Positions 17,679-27,667 of a stretch of DNA of 64,000 bases are shown here, piece after piece (positions within the stretch are counted from its first letter, which is position 1; each line of letters opens with the position of its first letter). Position numbers and translations under genes: made by a program. The notes below the pieces were generated by a model. That model ran no database searches. It saw only the letters and a program-made list of their open reading frames with translations, and had not been told where the DNA came from. Origin of the DNA: JAHIKV01 sp963733145 (GTDB taxonomy: Bacteria > Planctomycetota > Planctomycetia > Pirellulales > Thermoguttaceae); the NCBI GenBank assembly GCA_963733145.1, contig CAVTCJ010000006.1, positions 310,001-374,000 of the forward strand, read 5' to 3'.

Positions 17679-18773
17679 CTACGGCAACTTCACCGGCTGC
17701 CCATCGGCCATCGAGCCCAGGTTGTTGAACAGATTCGTATCGACGTTCTCGCTGATGAAACGCACCGAGCCGTCGGCCAGACCGAAGTGGGCCCCGCCGG
17801 AATGATCGCTGCCGGGCGATTGAAAGAAATTGTTGTTCAATCCGCCGGCGGCGCCGCCGTTGACGGCGTTGGCGGTGGTGAACAGCGTGGCCACTCCGCC
17901 CAGCGCCCAGCCGTCTTGACTGGTGGTGCCGTCCGTCGAACCGTCCAGCCGCTGCATTTCGCCGGTCATGATGGTGTAGGAGGTGCCGTCCTTGATGTCC
18001 GCGAACTTGGCCGCGATGTTGGGCCGGAAAATGCCGATCAGCGGTGGCGCAACACTATCTCCCTGGAAGTTCCAGAAGTGCCCCGTCGCGGCGGTCTTGG
18101 TGAACTTATGATTGGGTCCGGTCGGGGTGTTGTCCCAGCCGTTCGTAGCCCCCAGGCAACCGCCGTAATCGGTGCCGCCGCCGGTCCAGGTTGATACGAT
18201 CATTCGCGCCGGCCGCCCCGCCGGCATCGACATGTCCTCGGGGCGAATGCCGTTGCGCCGCGTGGGGCAATAGAAACCCCCGATGTCCCGCTGCGCGACT
18301 GGGTTGTCCTTCACGCTCGTGCGGAAGTCCCACTCGTCATAAAGGTTCTGCATCTCCATGTAGGGCAGGATCATGAGCATCCAACTGGTGCCGTGAAACG
18401 ACGCCCCCGAGAGCGCCTCCTCCCACGGCTCGAGCCTTTCCAGGTGGCTGCCGCTGTGCAGGCGGACGATGCAGCCCGGCGGCAACGCGTTATAGCTCTC
18501 CGCGTACTCGTGCAACGCCAAACCGATCTGCTTGAGATTGTTGGTGCATTGCATTCGGCGGGCCGCCTCGCGCGCCGCCTGCACGGCGGGCAGCAACAGC
18601 GCGATCAGGATGCCGATGATCGTAATGACCACCAACAGTTCCACCAGGGTAAAGCCCCCGGCCGCAGAACAATTCTCCGGCGGGAGCAACCGGCGGCGCG
18701 ACGAGAGGCGATCTCCACGGTCGGCATGCAACGGATGCAGATCGTCGTTGAGACCGCTCCACGATCGCTTCAT
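17679..18773 (-). CDS. DUF1559-family prepilin-like protein
   Basis: The ATG at 18773 gives a 364-residue protein. Near residue 38 lies the prepilin motif AGGFTLVELLVVITIIGILI with Glu+5, then ALLLPAVQAAREAARRMQCT and NNLKQIGLALHEY, the standard DUF1559 opening. The C-terminal hallmark H-x9-DG is present (HSGGAHFGLADGSVRF). These proteins are almost restricted to planctomycetes and occur in dozens of copies per genome. They are processed like pilins, but their role is unknown. This one is not next to the pseudopilus operon and probably is not its substrate. Confidence 0.93.
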   Translation of the reverse strand: MKRSWSGLNDDLHPLHADRGDRLSSRRRLLPPENCSAAGGFTLVELLVVITIIGILIALLLPAVQAAREAARRMQCTNNLKQIGLALHEYAESYNALPPGCIVRLHSGSHLERLEPWEEALSGASFHGTSWMLMILPYMEMQNLYDEWDFRTSVKDNPVAQRDIGGFYCPTRRNGIRPEDMSMPAGRPARMIVSTWTGGGTDYGGCLGATNGWDNTPTGPNHKFTKTAATGHFWNFQGDSVAPPLIGIFRPNIAAKFADIKDGTSYTIMTGEMQRLDGSTDGTTSQDGWALGGVATLFTTANAVNGGAAGGLNNNFFQSPGSDHSGGAHFGLADGSVRFISENVDTNLFNNLGSMADGQPVKLP

Positions 18774-18820
18774 AAGCAGAAGCCCTTGCGGTGCATTAGT
18801 TGCTATTGCGGCAGGCGTGC

Positions 18821-18902
18821 GTAGGGTGGGACAAGCGCAGCGCGGTCCCACCAGTAACGGCGGAAAGCATGGTGGGACTGCGCTGCGCTTGTCCCACCCT
18901 AC
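18821..18902. repeat. Palindrome, GTAGGGTGGGACAAGCGCAG family
   Basis: GTAGGGTGGGACAAGCGCAG and its complement CTGCGCTTGTCCCACCCTAC flank an inner TGGTGGGAC/GTCCCACCA pair. It lies between the DUF1559 and PEP-CTERM genes. Confidence 0.88.
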
Positions 18903-18937
18903 ATTCCGCGACAGGTGTGCATTAAATGGATTTCGCA

Positions 18938-19708
18938 TCATGCCATGCCTTTCACGGCCAGACGACGGCGGACGAAGTACGCCAACAGGCCCAGCCCCAT
19001 CGCGGCCAGCAAGGTCAGCGTCCCCGGCTCGGGAACGGAGGAGATCGTGCCCGGCGAACCCGTCTCGCCGGTGGGCGAAAGGAACGCGCCGTTCACTCCG
19101 ACAACGCTCAAGGCGGAAATCGTCGGCACCGGATCGGTCGTGCCGCCCAGGCCGGCGGCATTGTCGAAACTTACACCAGAAGTGCCGGTGCCAAAACCGA
19201 CACCCGTTACGCGCGTGCCGAGCGAATCGAAGATGTTCACCTCGTCGCCCCCGCTGCTCAGTCCGATGCCCGAGCCGCTGTAACTGCCGATGGTGAATCC
19301 GGCGGGCACGCTGGCGCCGAACCAGGCGCTCTCGAAAGCCGCGTAATCGGCGGATGTCCCTTCCATGAAAACTACCGATTGGCCCGGATCGATGCTGGTC
19401 ACGTCGTTCAGGGCAACGGCGGCGCCGAACGCGTGGGAGCCGTCGTCCATCTTCCAGCCGGTAATGTCCACTGCCGCGGCGCCGGTGTTGGTCAACTCGA
19501 ACCAGTCCGCCCCGTAGGTCGCGTTGCTGCTGCTTGTGGAACTGACCTCCGAGATGATGACGTCCGCCCGGCTCGACGCGGGGGCCGTCAAAGCGAGCAC
19601 GGCAACAACCAGCATTGCCCGTTTAATGTTGCTTTTCGAATGTCCAACCGTCCGGATGGAGCGGGTCCAACCGATCACGCGATTCAACAGTTCACTGCAA
19701 GTTCTCAT
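18938..19708 (-). CDS. PEP-CTERM protein with lamin-tail-like domain
   Basis: The ATG at 19708 follows AAAGGAGAG. A long signal region (hydrophobic LVVAVLALTAPASS, cleavage about residue 48) precedes a lamin-tail-like domain (DVIISEVS...YGADWFELTNTGAAAVDITGW). The end is a canonical PEP-CTERM sorting signal: VPEPGT, a membrane helix (LTLLAAMGLGLLAYF) and VRRR. Such proteins are exported and then processed by an exosortase, none of which is in this window. Total 256 residues. Lamin-tail domains occur on secreted nucleases and adhesins, so a surface role is likely. Confidence 0.88.
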   Translation of the reverse strand: MRTCSELLNRVIGWTRSIRTVGHSKSNIKRAMLVVAVLALTAPASSRADVIISEVSSTSSSNATYGADWFELTNTGAAAVDITGWKMDDGSHAFGAAVALNDVTSIDPGQSVVFMEGTSADYAAFESAWFGASVPAGFTIGSYSGSGIGLSSGGDEVNIFDSLGTRVTGVGFGTGTSGVSFDNAAGLGGTTDPVPTISALSVVGVNGAFLSPTGETGSPGTISSVPEPGTLTLLAAMGLGLLAYFVRRRLAVKGMA

Positions 19709-19951
19709 CGTAGTCTCTCCTTTGGATTGTTCCCGATTTGCGTGATACCGTCCGAACGAGGTCACGTTACCGTAACGTATCAAAGACTCGTCCCGGCGGG
19801 CAAATCCAGCGCCTCGCCGCTCGCCGGCGAAGCACATCCAAATTCTATCAATGAGTGCCAACAATCAAGTTAGTTTACCGTTAATCTTTGATGAGTTAGT
19901 TTCCTGTTAATCTTTGATGAGGGTTTCAATGGGACTTTGTGAGCGCGCAGG

Positions 19952-20156
19952 GTAACCGTTCACAGGGGACTGTCCCAATTTTCGCGGCGTGAGGGATGTA
20001 GTCTCGCGAATTAGTTTTACTGCCGCGAAAATGGGACTGTCCCCCTGGGCCAGCGGGAGGGGGACAGGTCCATGTTTTCGGCCCACGGTTTATCGATAAA
20101 ATTACGTTATTCCGCCGCAAAAAGGACCAGTCCCCTGCCGCCCCGTGAACGGTTAC
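19952..20156. mobile_element. 205-bp cloverleaf-like element, inverted copy 2
   Basis: It is the reverse complement, about 85% identical by eye, of the element at 15264-15468 and has the same terminal arms. Its flanks GCGCGCAGG (left) and GCGCGCGGG (right) agree in eight of nine positions. Between the two copies lie the 454-residue protein, the lipoprotein, DUF1559 and PEP-CTERM genes. Confidence 0.8.
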
Positions 20157-20243
20157 GCGCGCGGGGGTGCTGCCGCTATCATCCGTGCGAGGTGCATGAA
20201 AAACCCGCCTCGATTCAGCCGTCGGAACATTTGTTCACAGCTT

Positions 20244-21540
20244 TCAGAACAACGGCGAATCGAGTCGAATCACACAGAGCCGATTCTTGACGCCGGCGCC
20301 GCGATTCCGGCCGGCGGCGTCGAACGGGCCGATGTCGAAATCGTTGTCGTTGGCGACGGCGATTGTCCGGGCGTCGAGCACCGCGATGCCTTCGACCTTT
20401 TTGGGGACGCCCGGCAATTTCGACAGATCCACGACCAATCGTTTCGACAGCGGATTGACGCCCGCGGCCGCCGGATCGCTTACCGCTTCGAGAGGCTGGC
20501 GAAGTGGACACGTCGTCCCACTTGCCGCCCAGGATATTCGTGGCCCGGGCGAGATCGACTTTGTACAGCCAAGCCCCGTCGTCCGACCGCTCCAGCACGA
20601 GCAGCGCCGCGTCGGAGAGCATGGCCATCCCGGACACCACTGCGGCCGCGGGCTTTTCCAGTTGGTAGACGTACTCCCCGACCGGCCGCTCTTCGGCAAT
20701 ATCGAAGGCCAGGAGCCGGACGTTCCGCGAGTGCGCGGCGGCGTGCTCATCGGGATTCAGCAGCGGGCTTTGCAGCACGGCGTAGAGTGTTTTCCGGTCG
20801 CGGCCGAGCGTCAGGCCCTCGAACCCACGGTTCTTCCTTCGCCGGGCGAAGATGCCGGGCAAACTCGCCGCGAGCGGGTAGCCCGTTCCGCTGAGCTTCA
20901 GGCCCGCGGGAATGAAGCGTTTGAGAACCCTCCCACCCGCGTCGCAATGCACGAGCGACGGCGAATACTCCTCGGCCGCCCAGAAATCGCCCCGCGCGGT
21001 CCGCACCAGCCCTTCGATGTCCAGGCCGTTGGGGTTGTAGGGGAGTTGCCGCCGGCCGTCGAAGTTGTAAGGCGCCTCGTCGTGGCCCTTGATGTTGGAA
21101 ATGCCCGAGACCGGGGCGCCGTGGGAGTCGAGAATGGGAACCGCCTTGAGTATTCGGATCTGCGCATCTCGAACCTCGACGTGCAAAAACAGGGGCGTGA
21201 ACTCCGGCATGGGAAAGGTCCGCCGCTTCCGGCCCTCGACCTCGACTTTGCCGTTGGGGCCGCGATCGGTGGTCATCCAAAAACGGTTCGGCGGATCAGA
21301 CGGGTCGTGCCACAGGTCGCTGCCGATGCTGCCCAGCAAGATCCCGCGGTCGTTCTTGATATAGCGTTCCACGGACGCCAGCGGTGTGTCGGGCAAGGTA
21401 TACGCGCCGACGACCTTTGCCGCCGGCGTGCCGCCGCCGGATTCCGGAACGGCGTTGCCATCGGCCGCCGCTGCCGCCGCGCCTAATACCACGACGCAAG
21501 AAAGATGCACTACCAGAATGACGCCGTGACGAATGAACAT
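20244..21540 (-). CDS. Esterase-like/phytase-like secreted protein, frameshifted
   Basis: The ATG at 21540 follows AGGGGA; a signal peptide (hydrophobic HGVILVVHLSCVVVLGA) precedes a beta-propeller-type body. Motifs typical of the 'esterase-like activity of phytase' family are seen: LGSIGSDLW, FWMTTDRGPNG, NGLDIEGLVR, FWAAEEYSPSLVH, GFEGLTLGRDRKTLYAV. An indel near 20515 moves the reading frame; the restored tail reads VVDLSKLPGVPKKVEGIAVL, DARTIAVANDNDFDIG and ends LDSPLF at 20244. It should be about 430 residues and complete once repaired. Members occur in phosphate- or calcium-linked secreted enzymes, but catalysis has rarely been shown. Confidence 0.72.
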
Positions 21541-21586
21541 GTTGCGATCCCCTGAGTAAGTCGCTGTCTGAATACAACTGCGCGGT

Positions 21587-21640
21587 TTGTGGTGCGGCCG
21601 TCCCGGCTGCACAAGGCAGGCGAGACGACTGCACCGCACA
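21587..21640. repeat. Palindromic repeat, TTGTGGTGC family (diverged copy)
   Basis: Its left half GTGGTGCGGCCGTCCCGGCT matches 5569-5588 exactly; the right half has diverged (GCGAGACGACTGCACCGCA). Confidence 0.75.
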
Positions 21641-21781
21641 TTGTATGCGGCTCAGCAAGAGCAACGCCATCCGCGCGGATCAATGCGGACTGTTCGCGTC
21701 ATGGTCCGACTCCGCGGAAAACCGCGCCGGGTTGCCGTTTCAATGGGCTTATTCCACTTTCCCGTTGCTCCCATCCCGCTA

Positions 21782-21910
21782 TTTCTACTGCGCAGGATCG
21801 GGAGTCGCGGGAATGGGGACTGGCTCCGTCGCAACGACAGTTCATTTCCGCCGACACGGCCGACTGCGACGGTGCCCGTCCCCATTTTTCCGCCGATCCT
21901 GCGCAGTAAA
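21782..21910. repeat. Palindrome with TTTCTACTGCGCAGGATCGG arms
   Basis: TTCTACTGCGCAGGATCGG pairs with CCGATCCTGCGCAGTAAAA; inside are GGGAATGGGGACTGGCTCCG and its distant partner. It ends two bases before the DUF4349 stop. Confidence 0.75.
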
Positions 21911-21911
21911 A

Positions 21912-22811
21912 CTATTTCCCGGCCGGATTTGTCCGCTTTCTTCTCAATTTCCGCAGGCCCTTGATGCACAGCCATAAAGCCGGGATCAATATCACCAGCC
22001 AGGGAACGACCGCGACGACAAAAATAATTAGGGCCGCTATGCTTCCCGACAGAACTGGGCCGGAGTTGTGAAACGCGGATATGATCGGCGACAAAACGCC
22101 GGGCTCAGAGGTAGAGTGCTCCGTGCAAAAACTCACATTGACCATTACCTTTTCAGTTTCATTTGCCAGCACTTTGCGTTTCGTCTGAAGGCTGTCCAAT
22201 TCCGACTGTACGTTGGCTAGTTGCCGTTGGACTTCCACAATGTCTTTCAAGTCTCCCTTGGCGGAGGTGAGCATGTTGCGCAAACTGTCGCGGAATTGGG
22301 TAAGATTTTTCAGCTTGGCCTCCACGTCGATCACAGTTTCCGTCTTATCCTCGCTGTTCGTCTGATGGCGGATGATCTTTCCTACGGTCTCGATCCGCTT
22401 TAACAAATCCCCGACGTGATTGGGATCAACCCGCAATGACAGCTCGGCATAAGGCGGCTCTTCGGACGTCTTCTGGCGAATAGACGAAGCCATGATTTCA
22501 CAGGGGATGGTCCGGCAATAGGCCTCGATCGCTTCCCAAGCCTTGGGCAAGTCGTCTTCCGACGCTTCGACGGTCACTTCATGGCTCACGGCGACGAATC
22601 GGCGGAGCTCCCCGTTCTCGCGGCCGAGGGTTTGGGCCGATCTAACCGCCGATGTAGATGGATTAGACATCTGAAAGGGGGACGACTCGCTGGAACAACC
22701 GGCAAGCAAAAGCATGCCCGCCAGAAACGCGGACGACAATTTCCATCCCCTTCCAATAAGGTCCGGCGGCAAAATGGATTGCCGCGTTCTTGCGGAGGTG
22801 GTTGCCTTCAT
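21912..22811 (-). CDS. DUF4349-type lipoprotein
   Basis: The ATG at 22811 follows GGAG at a normal distance. A lipoprotein signal ends LLLAGC (Cys about residue 39). The body has a DUF4349 layout: a small alpha/beta domain (HEVTVEASEDDLPKAWEAIE, LSLRVDPNHVGDLLKRIETV), then a long coiled coil (about residues 155-225: LKNLTQFRDSLRNMLTSAKG, DIVEVQRQLANVQSELDSLQ), then a C-terminal membrane helix with a basic anchor. DUF4349 proteins are uncharacterised envelope proteins. Here lipid and membrane anchors at the two ends imply it spans between leaflets of the inner membrane region or bridges membranes. It lies alone. Confidence 0.78.
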   Translation of the reverse strand: MKATTSARTRQSILPPDLIGRGWKLSSAFLAGMLLLAGCSSESSPFQMSNPSTSAVRSAQTLGRENGELRRFVAVSHEVTVEASEDDLPKAWEAIEAYCRTIPCEIMASSIRQKTSEEPPYAELSLRVDPNHVGDLLKRIETVGKIIRHQTNSEDKTETVIDVEAKLKNLTQFRDSLRNMLTSAKGDLKDIVEVQRQLANVQSELDSLQTKRKVLANETEKVMVNVSFCTEHSTSEPGVLSPIISAFHNSGPVLSGSIAALIIFVVAVVPWLVILIPALWLCIKGLRKLRRKRTNPAGK

Positions 22812-23533
22812 GTATGTCTCCTTGCGGAATTGAAAACGGGACACAGCACTTTGTGACGCGACGATGCCTTATCACACCCACTGTTAGAGGCATTGCCGCC
22901 GGCTCTGAGCATAAATCGTCTCGGAGGAGTAGTCAATCAAGGATTGCCGGCGGCGGCACTACGAAGTGGCACAATTCTTGAACTTGAATAGGCCCAACGC
23001 GGCCGCTAGGATGAGCGGCGGCCGATGGTCTTGGCGTGGAAAAGTTCTTTGACAAACTGTCATGCGGTCGGATGTGTGTGGCGGTATGCGCCCAGGCCCA
23101 GACTGGCCGGCAAACGCGCTTGACCGGCTTGCCGATGCAACACGTTGCCGCCAAAAGAGGGAGACGAAAGTGGTTGTTCCGCAATCCGTAAGTGATTGTC
23201 GCGTAAAGCGTTGCGTTATAGTGCATGCGTCGAATAGCATATCGGCGAAGTGAAATTCTGTCGCATAGCGGCACGGCGAGGTTTAACTCGCCAGATGGGG
23301 TGCGGAAGCTGTAAATTGGAAAAACACAGGTTTGCTGACCAACTGCTCGAGTTGGAACGGGAACTAAGGATCGGGGAATCAATAACTGTCATCCTGAGCG
23401 CAGCGAAGGATCTCCGTGCATCCAGACCAGATCCTTCGCTACGCTCAGGATGACTGCCAATTCCGACAGTTATTGATTCGCCCATCCTAAATGAACCGGC
23501 ATCCCCCCAGTAATATCGACCGCGACGATTTGA
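22812..23533. other. Gene-free stretch of about 720 bases
   Basis: No convincing coding frame, RNA or promoter was seen. Open frames here are short, lack ribosome sites and overlap each other. The only clear structure is the palindromic element at 23368-23487. Confidence 0.5.
23368..23487. repeat. Composite palindrome: GAATCAATAACTG outer arms around GTCATCCTGAGCGCAGCGAA
   Basis: Outer arms GGATCGGGGAATCAATAACTG and CAGTTATTGATTCGCCCATCC enclose the GTCATCCTGAGCGCAGCGAA hairpin. TAA is directly repeated at 23365-23367 and 23488-23490. The inner hairpin is the same module as in the element at 15122-15243, but the outer arms are different. Confidence 0.88.
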
Positions 23534-26500
23534 TTACAACGCGAGTCCCCGCGGCTTCGGGATCAATCCGTAGGAGAGTGCCAAGAGAACAATCGGATGG
23601 AACGTCGGTTTGTCGGTGCCCTGTTCCATTTGGGTTTTGCAGGCGCAACACTCGGTGACGCCGGCTTGGATCTCGGGGTCGCGGAGGCGGGAGATGAGTT
23701 TCAGCCCCGCGCGGAGGCTGCTGCGGAAATTATGATGGGCCAGCCCGTAGGCGCCCGCCATGCCGGAACAGCCGCTTTCGATGTTCTGCACGCGGAGCGA
23801 GGGGATCAGGCCGAGGAGGTTTTCGCCCGGCGTGCCCACCTCCAACGCACGCAGGTGGCAGGGAGCGTGGTAGCCCAAGGTCAGATTGAGCGGGCTGAGG
23901 TCGAGTTGCAAGTTGCCGAGGGTGTGCATTTTCCAGAGGAAGCTGCCCGCCTCGCTGCTGTTGGCGGCCACCAGCCGGGCGTCGTCGTGGTCGATCAACT
24001 GCGGATATTCCTGGCGGAGGCAGAGGGCCGCGGCCGGCTCGGAGGCGATGATGTGATACCCCTGGCGGACCGCTTCGGCCAGCAGCGCGACGTTGTGCGC
24101 GGCCAGGCGCCGGGCGTAATCGAGCGCCCCGCAGGCGATGGCCGCCATGCCTGCCTGCTTCTGGCCGGGATGGACGTAGACGCTCAGTCCGTTGTGCTCC
24201 AAGACGGCGACCAGGGCCTCGGCCAGTTGCGGATCGAAATAGTTGGCGTAAAGATCGACGAAGTAGAGCACTTTTTGGCCGCCGTGGCGCGAGGGACGGG
24301 TCAACCGGCGGCGGGCGGCGCGGCGGAGAAAACTCCGCGAGGTGACCGGCGGCAGCTTGCGGCCCTGGGCGATGCCGAGGGTCTTTTCCAGCAGCCAGCG
24401 CATCTGCCGGTTGGCCAGCGCCCAGTTGGCGGCCGGCGCGATCAGCTCCGCCCAGCGCGGCCAGCAGATCGATCCGCGTCAGCACCCGATCGGCCATGGA
24501 GAGTCCGTTGGCGGCCGTGTAGGCCCCTTTGCTTTCGCACATCATCCGGGGCACGTCCACGTTCGCCGGACATTCCAGCCGGCAACTATGACAATGCACG
24601 CACAGATCGGCCACGGCCTTGAACTCATCGACGGTCAACTGCTCCAAGTCCAGGGTGCCGGTGAGCACGCCGCGGAGCAGATTGGCTTTAGCCCGCGGCG
24701 AGGCCTCTTCGGCGGGGAAGAAACGGAAGATGGGGCACATGCGGAACCGCGCCTCTTGCGTGCGGCACTCTCCACAGCGATTGCACGCCGCCACGGCCTC
24801 GGCGACTCGGTCGGGTTCCCAATCCAACTGCAATTCGACCAGCTTCCGCATTTCCTGCGGCGCGGCGGCGCCTGGCACGCGCGGGAAGCACAGACGCCCC
24901 CGGCTGCGTGGAGATTTGCTCACGGCCGAGGGCGGCCGTGCCACTATTCGCGGCCGTGCCACTATTCGCGGCCGCGCCCGCCGACGGCAACTCCGGCCGC
25001 AGATAGCGGATCATCATGTCCGGATCGTCGCCCACGATCTTGCCGGGATTGAAGATGTTCTCGGGATCGAAGATTTTCTTCACCGCCAGCATCACGTCGA
25101 ACAGCGGTCCGGCCTGGCGGCGGACGAAGGGCGTGCGGCTCAGCCCGCAGGCGTGCTCGCCGCCGATGCTGCCGCCGACGGCCAGCGCTTCCTCGTAAAG
25201 CTCTTCGGCCACGCGGCGCATGCGCCGCACGTCGTCGGGATTCGCCAGGTCGAGGAACGGCTGGACGTGGAGTTGTCCCTGACCGGTGTGGCAGTAGAGC
25301 GAGGCGGTCGCCTGATTGCGTTTGAGCACGTTTTGCGCCTGCACCAGAAAATCGGGAATCGATTCGGGGGCCACCGCCATGTCTTCCACGATCGGCAGCG
25401 GGCGGTTCGGTCCCGCCATCCGGTACAGGGCCGACTGCACCTTGTCCATCAGCCGCCAATACAATTCGGTTTCGTCGTCTTCAAACGCCTGCCGCGCCCC
25501 GAACGCCAGCCGCTTCTGCTGCCACACTTCGCTCACCAGGCGGTGCAGCCGCTCGCGGACTTCCTGCGGATCGTCCCCGTCCTGCTCGACCAGCAGCAGG
25601 GCTTCGGTCTCGACGGGAATCAACTGCTCGAATCTCCGCTCGGAGTCGCGGGCAAGACTCAAATGGCGGCGGTCCATCAGATCGCAGGCCGCCGGGGCAT
25701 GGGCCAGCACGTCGGGCACGGCGCGGGCGGCCTTCTCCACGCCGTCGAACAGCAGCAAGGCCACGCCCCGCGACGTCGGCCGTCGATCGGTGCCCAGCGT
25801 GGCCTCGGTCGTCAGGGCCAGTGTCCCCTCGGAGCCGACGAGCAGCCGGGGCAGGTCGAGATAGTCGTCGCCCAACACCTCCGCGAGATTGTAGCCGCAG
25901 TGGTTTTCCGGCGATTTCGGTTGGTTCCCGCGGATCAGTTCGGCGTTTTCCCGGAGCAGCGCGGCCAGCCGATCGACGAGCTCCCGTTTTCGCGGAATGG
26001 TGCTGGTGCTGCGTCCGTCGGCCAGCGGCTCGCGGCCCAGTTCGAGCACCTCGCCGTCGGCCAGGACCACCTGCAGGCTGCGCACGTGCCGCCGCGTCGA
26101 GCCGTACTTCAGCCAGCGGCTTCCGGCGGCGTCGACGGCGATCATGCCGCCGACGGTGGCCACCGTGCCGGCGGCCGAGTCGGGGCCAAAGAGCCGGCCC
26201 CCTTTGCGCAATTGCTCGTTGAGCCGCTCGAGCACCACGCCCGGCTGCACGCGGACCTGCTCATCGTCGATGCGAATTATGCGGCGGAGGTGGGCGGAGA
26301 AATCGACGATCAGGCCCGGCCCCAGCGATTCGCCCGCCACGCCGCTGCCCGCGCCGCGGGCGTGCAACGGAATCCGCTTCTCGGCCGCGTAGCCGACGCA
26401 GGCCGAGAGATCGGCCGCCGAACGCGGCCGCACGACGCCCAACGGCTTGATCTCGTAGATGCCGGCGTCGCTGGCGAAGAGTTGCAGGAGGACGTCGTCG

Positions 26501-26574
26501 CAGCGGACTTCGCCGGCGATCAGCCCGCGAAGATCGTCCTGGATGCGTTCTCGCTGCTGGTCGAGTTGGCTCAT
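23534..26574 (-). CDS. FAD-linked oxidase / Fe-S reductase fusion (GlcD-GlcF type), two frameshifts
   Basis: Three overlapping frames together encode one protein of about 1,010 residues, the usual size of the fused FAD/Fe-S oxidoreductase. The N-terminal part (from 26574) is a FAD-binding type 4 domain (PLHARGAGSGVAGESLGPGL, VDAAGSRWLKYGSTRRHV) and the FAD-oxidase C domain. Then come two 4Fe-4S sites (CNRCGECRTQ and CVHCHSCRLECP), followed by CCG domains (GYHAPCHLRAL, GCSGMAGAYG). Frames change at about 24880-24960, in a repeat-rich region, and at about 24455. The family oxidises D-2-hydroxyacids such as lactate or glycolate, feeding the quinone pool. The stop lies seven bases from the folE gene's 3' side only; no operon partner is clear. 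Confidence 0.82.
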
Positions 26575-26580
26575 ACTGGT

Positions 26581-27228
26581 TTATCGTCGATCCCCGTAAA
26601 TCAGCGTCATCAATTCCGCGCGGGTGGAGGCCTTCGTGCGGAAGCAGCCCTTCATGGCCGAAGTCACGCAGATCGAGCCCGGTTTCCGCACGCCGCGGAT
26701 GGTCATGCAGGTATGCACCGCCTCGATCACCACCGCCACCCCCTTGGCGTGAAGCTCCTCGACCAGCAGATTGGCGATCTCCTCGGTCATGCGTTCCTGG
26801 ACTTGCGGCCGCCGGGCGACTTCATCCACCACGCGGGCCAGCTTGCTCAGACCGATCACGCGGTCGTCAGGCAAGTATGCCACGTGGGCCACGCCCGTGA
26901 AGGGGAGCAGGTGGTGTTCGCACATACTGTTGAAACTGATGTCGCGGACCAACACCACTTCGTCGCAGGTTTCGCTGAAGGACTTGTCGAGGTGGCGGCG
27001 GGGGTCCTTGTGCAGGCCGCTGAACAGTTCGGCGTACATCCGGGCAACCCGCGCGGGAGTCTCGCGCAGGCCCTCGCGGCCGGGGTCTTCGCCGATGGCC
27101 GCCAATATCTCCCGCACCGCATGTTCGATGCGCGGCAGATCGACCGGATGCTCGGCCGCAGGCTCTTCTTCCACTTCGCAGTCCAGGCTGCCTGAGACAC
27201 GTTCGTTGAGATCGGAAACTAACGCCAC
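26581..27228 (-). CDS. folE: GTP cyclohydrolase I
   Basis: This 215-residue protein starts at GTG 27228. It has all the FolE signatures: GLRETPARVARMYAELFSG, the zinc/catalytic stretch MCEHHLLPFTG, VIGLSKLARVV and the second zinc ligand in HTCM. It converts GTP to dihydroneopterin triphosphate for folate (or pterin/queuosine precursors). It is intact, and the Cys and two His residues that bind zinc are all seen. The gene lies six bases from the start of the FAD-linked oxidase, so the two may be co-transcribed, though functionally unrelated. Its promoter region (27229-27280) contains no clear motif. Confidence 0.95.
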   Translation of the reverse strand: MALVSDLNERVSGSLDCEVEEEPAAEHPVDLPRIEHAVREILAAIGEDPGREGLRETPARVARMYAELFSGLHKDPRRHLDKSFSETCDEVVLVRDISFNSMCEHHLLPFTGVAHVAYLPDDRVIGLSKLARVVDEVARRPQVQERMTEEIANLLVEELHAKGVAVVIEAVHTCMTIRGVRKPGSICVTSAMKGCFRTKASTRAELMTLIYGDRR

Positions 27229-27281
27229 GGTGTTGCACCTTGCTGGAAAACAAACTCAGTGGATCCAAATTTTGCCGTTAA

Positions 27282-27352
27282 TCCGTTTAGCGGCCGTCGG
27301 CACGACGGCCCCTTTGACGTTGCAGGCCGTCGTGCCGACGGCCGCTAAACGG
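27282..27352. repeat. Palindrome, GTTTAGCGGCCG family
   Basis: CCGTTTAGCGGCCGTCGGCA... and its complement form a nearly perfect hairpin with a 14-base spacer. In the gene-free stretch 27229-27667, two more palindromes follow: GGTGGCAGTACAACTGCCACC (about 27433-27453) and one at 27503-27568. Confidence 0.9.
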
Positions 27353-27502
27353 AAGCGCACCGAAATTTGTTGCCACTGGAATTAAACAATTCATCATAAG
27401 TGGGGGATACCCGGCGGTCAAGCCGCCCTGTGGTGGCAGTACAACTGCCACCCCAACATCCAGACGCCAAACGCCTGTGTGGCAAGAAATCCTGGCAAAT
27501 CG

Positions 27503-27568
27503 GTCATTCTGAGCGCAGCGAAGAATCTCGCTGGAACTACGGAGATTCTTCGCTGCGCTCAGAATGAC
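27503..27568. repeat. Solo GTCATTCTGAGCGCAGCGAA hairpin module
   Basis: GTCATTCTGAGCGCAGCGAA and TTCGCTGCGCTCAGAATGAC flank a short spacer. The same module is nested in the elements at 15122, 23368 and 50682; here it has no such outer arms. Confidence 0.85.
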
Positions 27569-27667
27569 ACGAACGCCAAGAAATCTTCCAGCACGTCCAA
27601 ATGCGCCATACTTGACAAACGAGCGATAAGCGAGTCAAAATCGTGAGTCTTCATCGGGAGCCGCATA

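Noticed and set aside
22933..23382. Minus-strand frames in the gap before the oxidoreductase gene
   Set aside because: No ribosome site, no recognisable motif, overlapping alternatives in several frames and a palindromic element next to them.
24619..27195. An 858-codon open frame on the plus strand
   Set aside because: It is the complement of the FAD/Fe-S oxidoreductase and folE; its translation has no domain signatures, whereas the minus strand shows FAD, Fe-S and FolE motifs.
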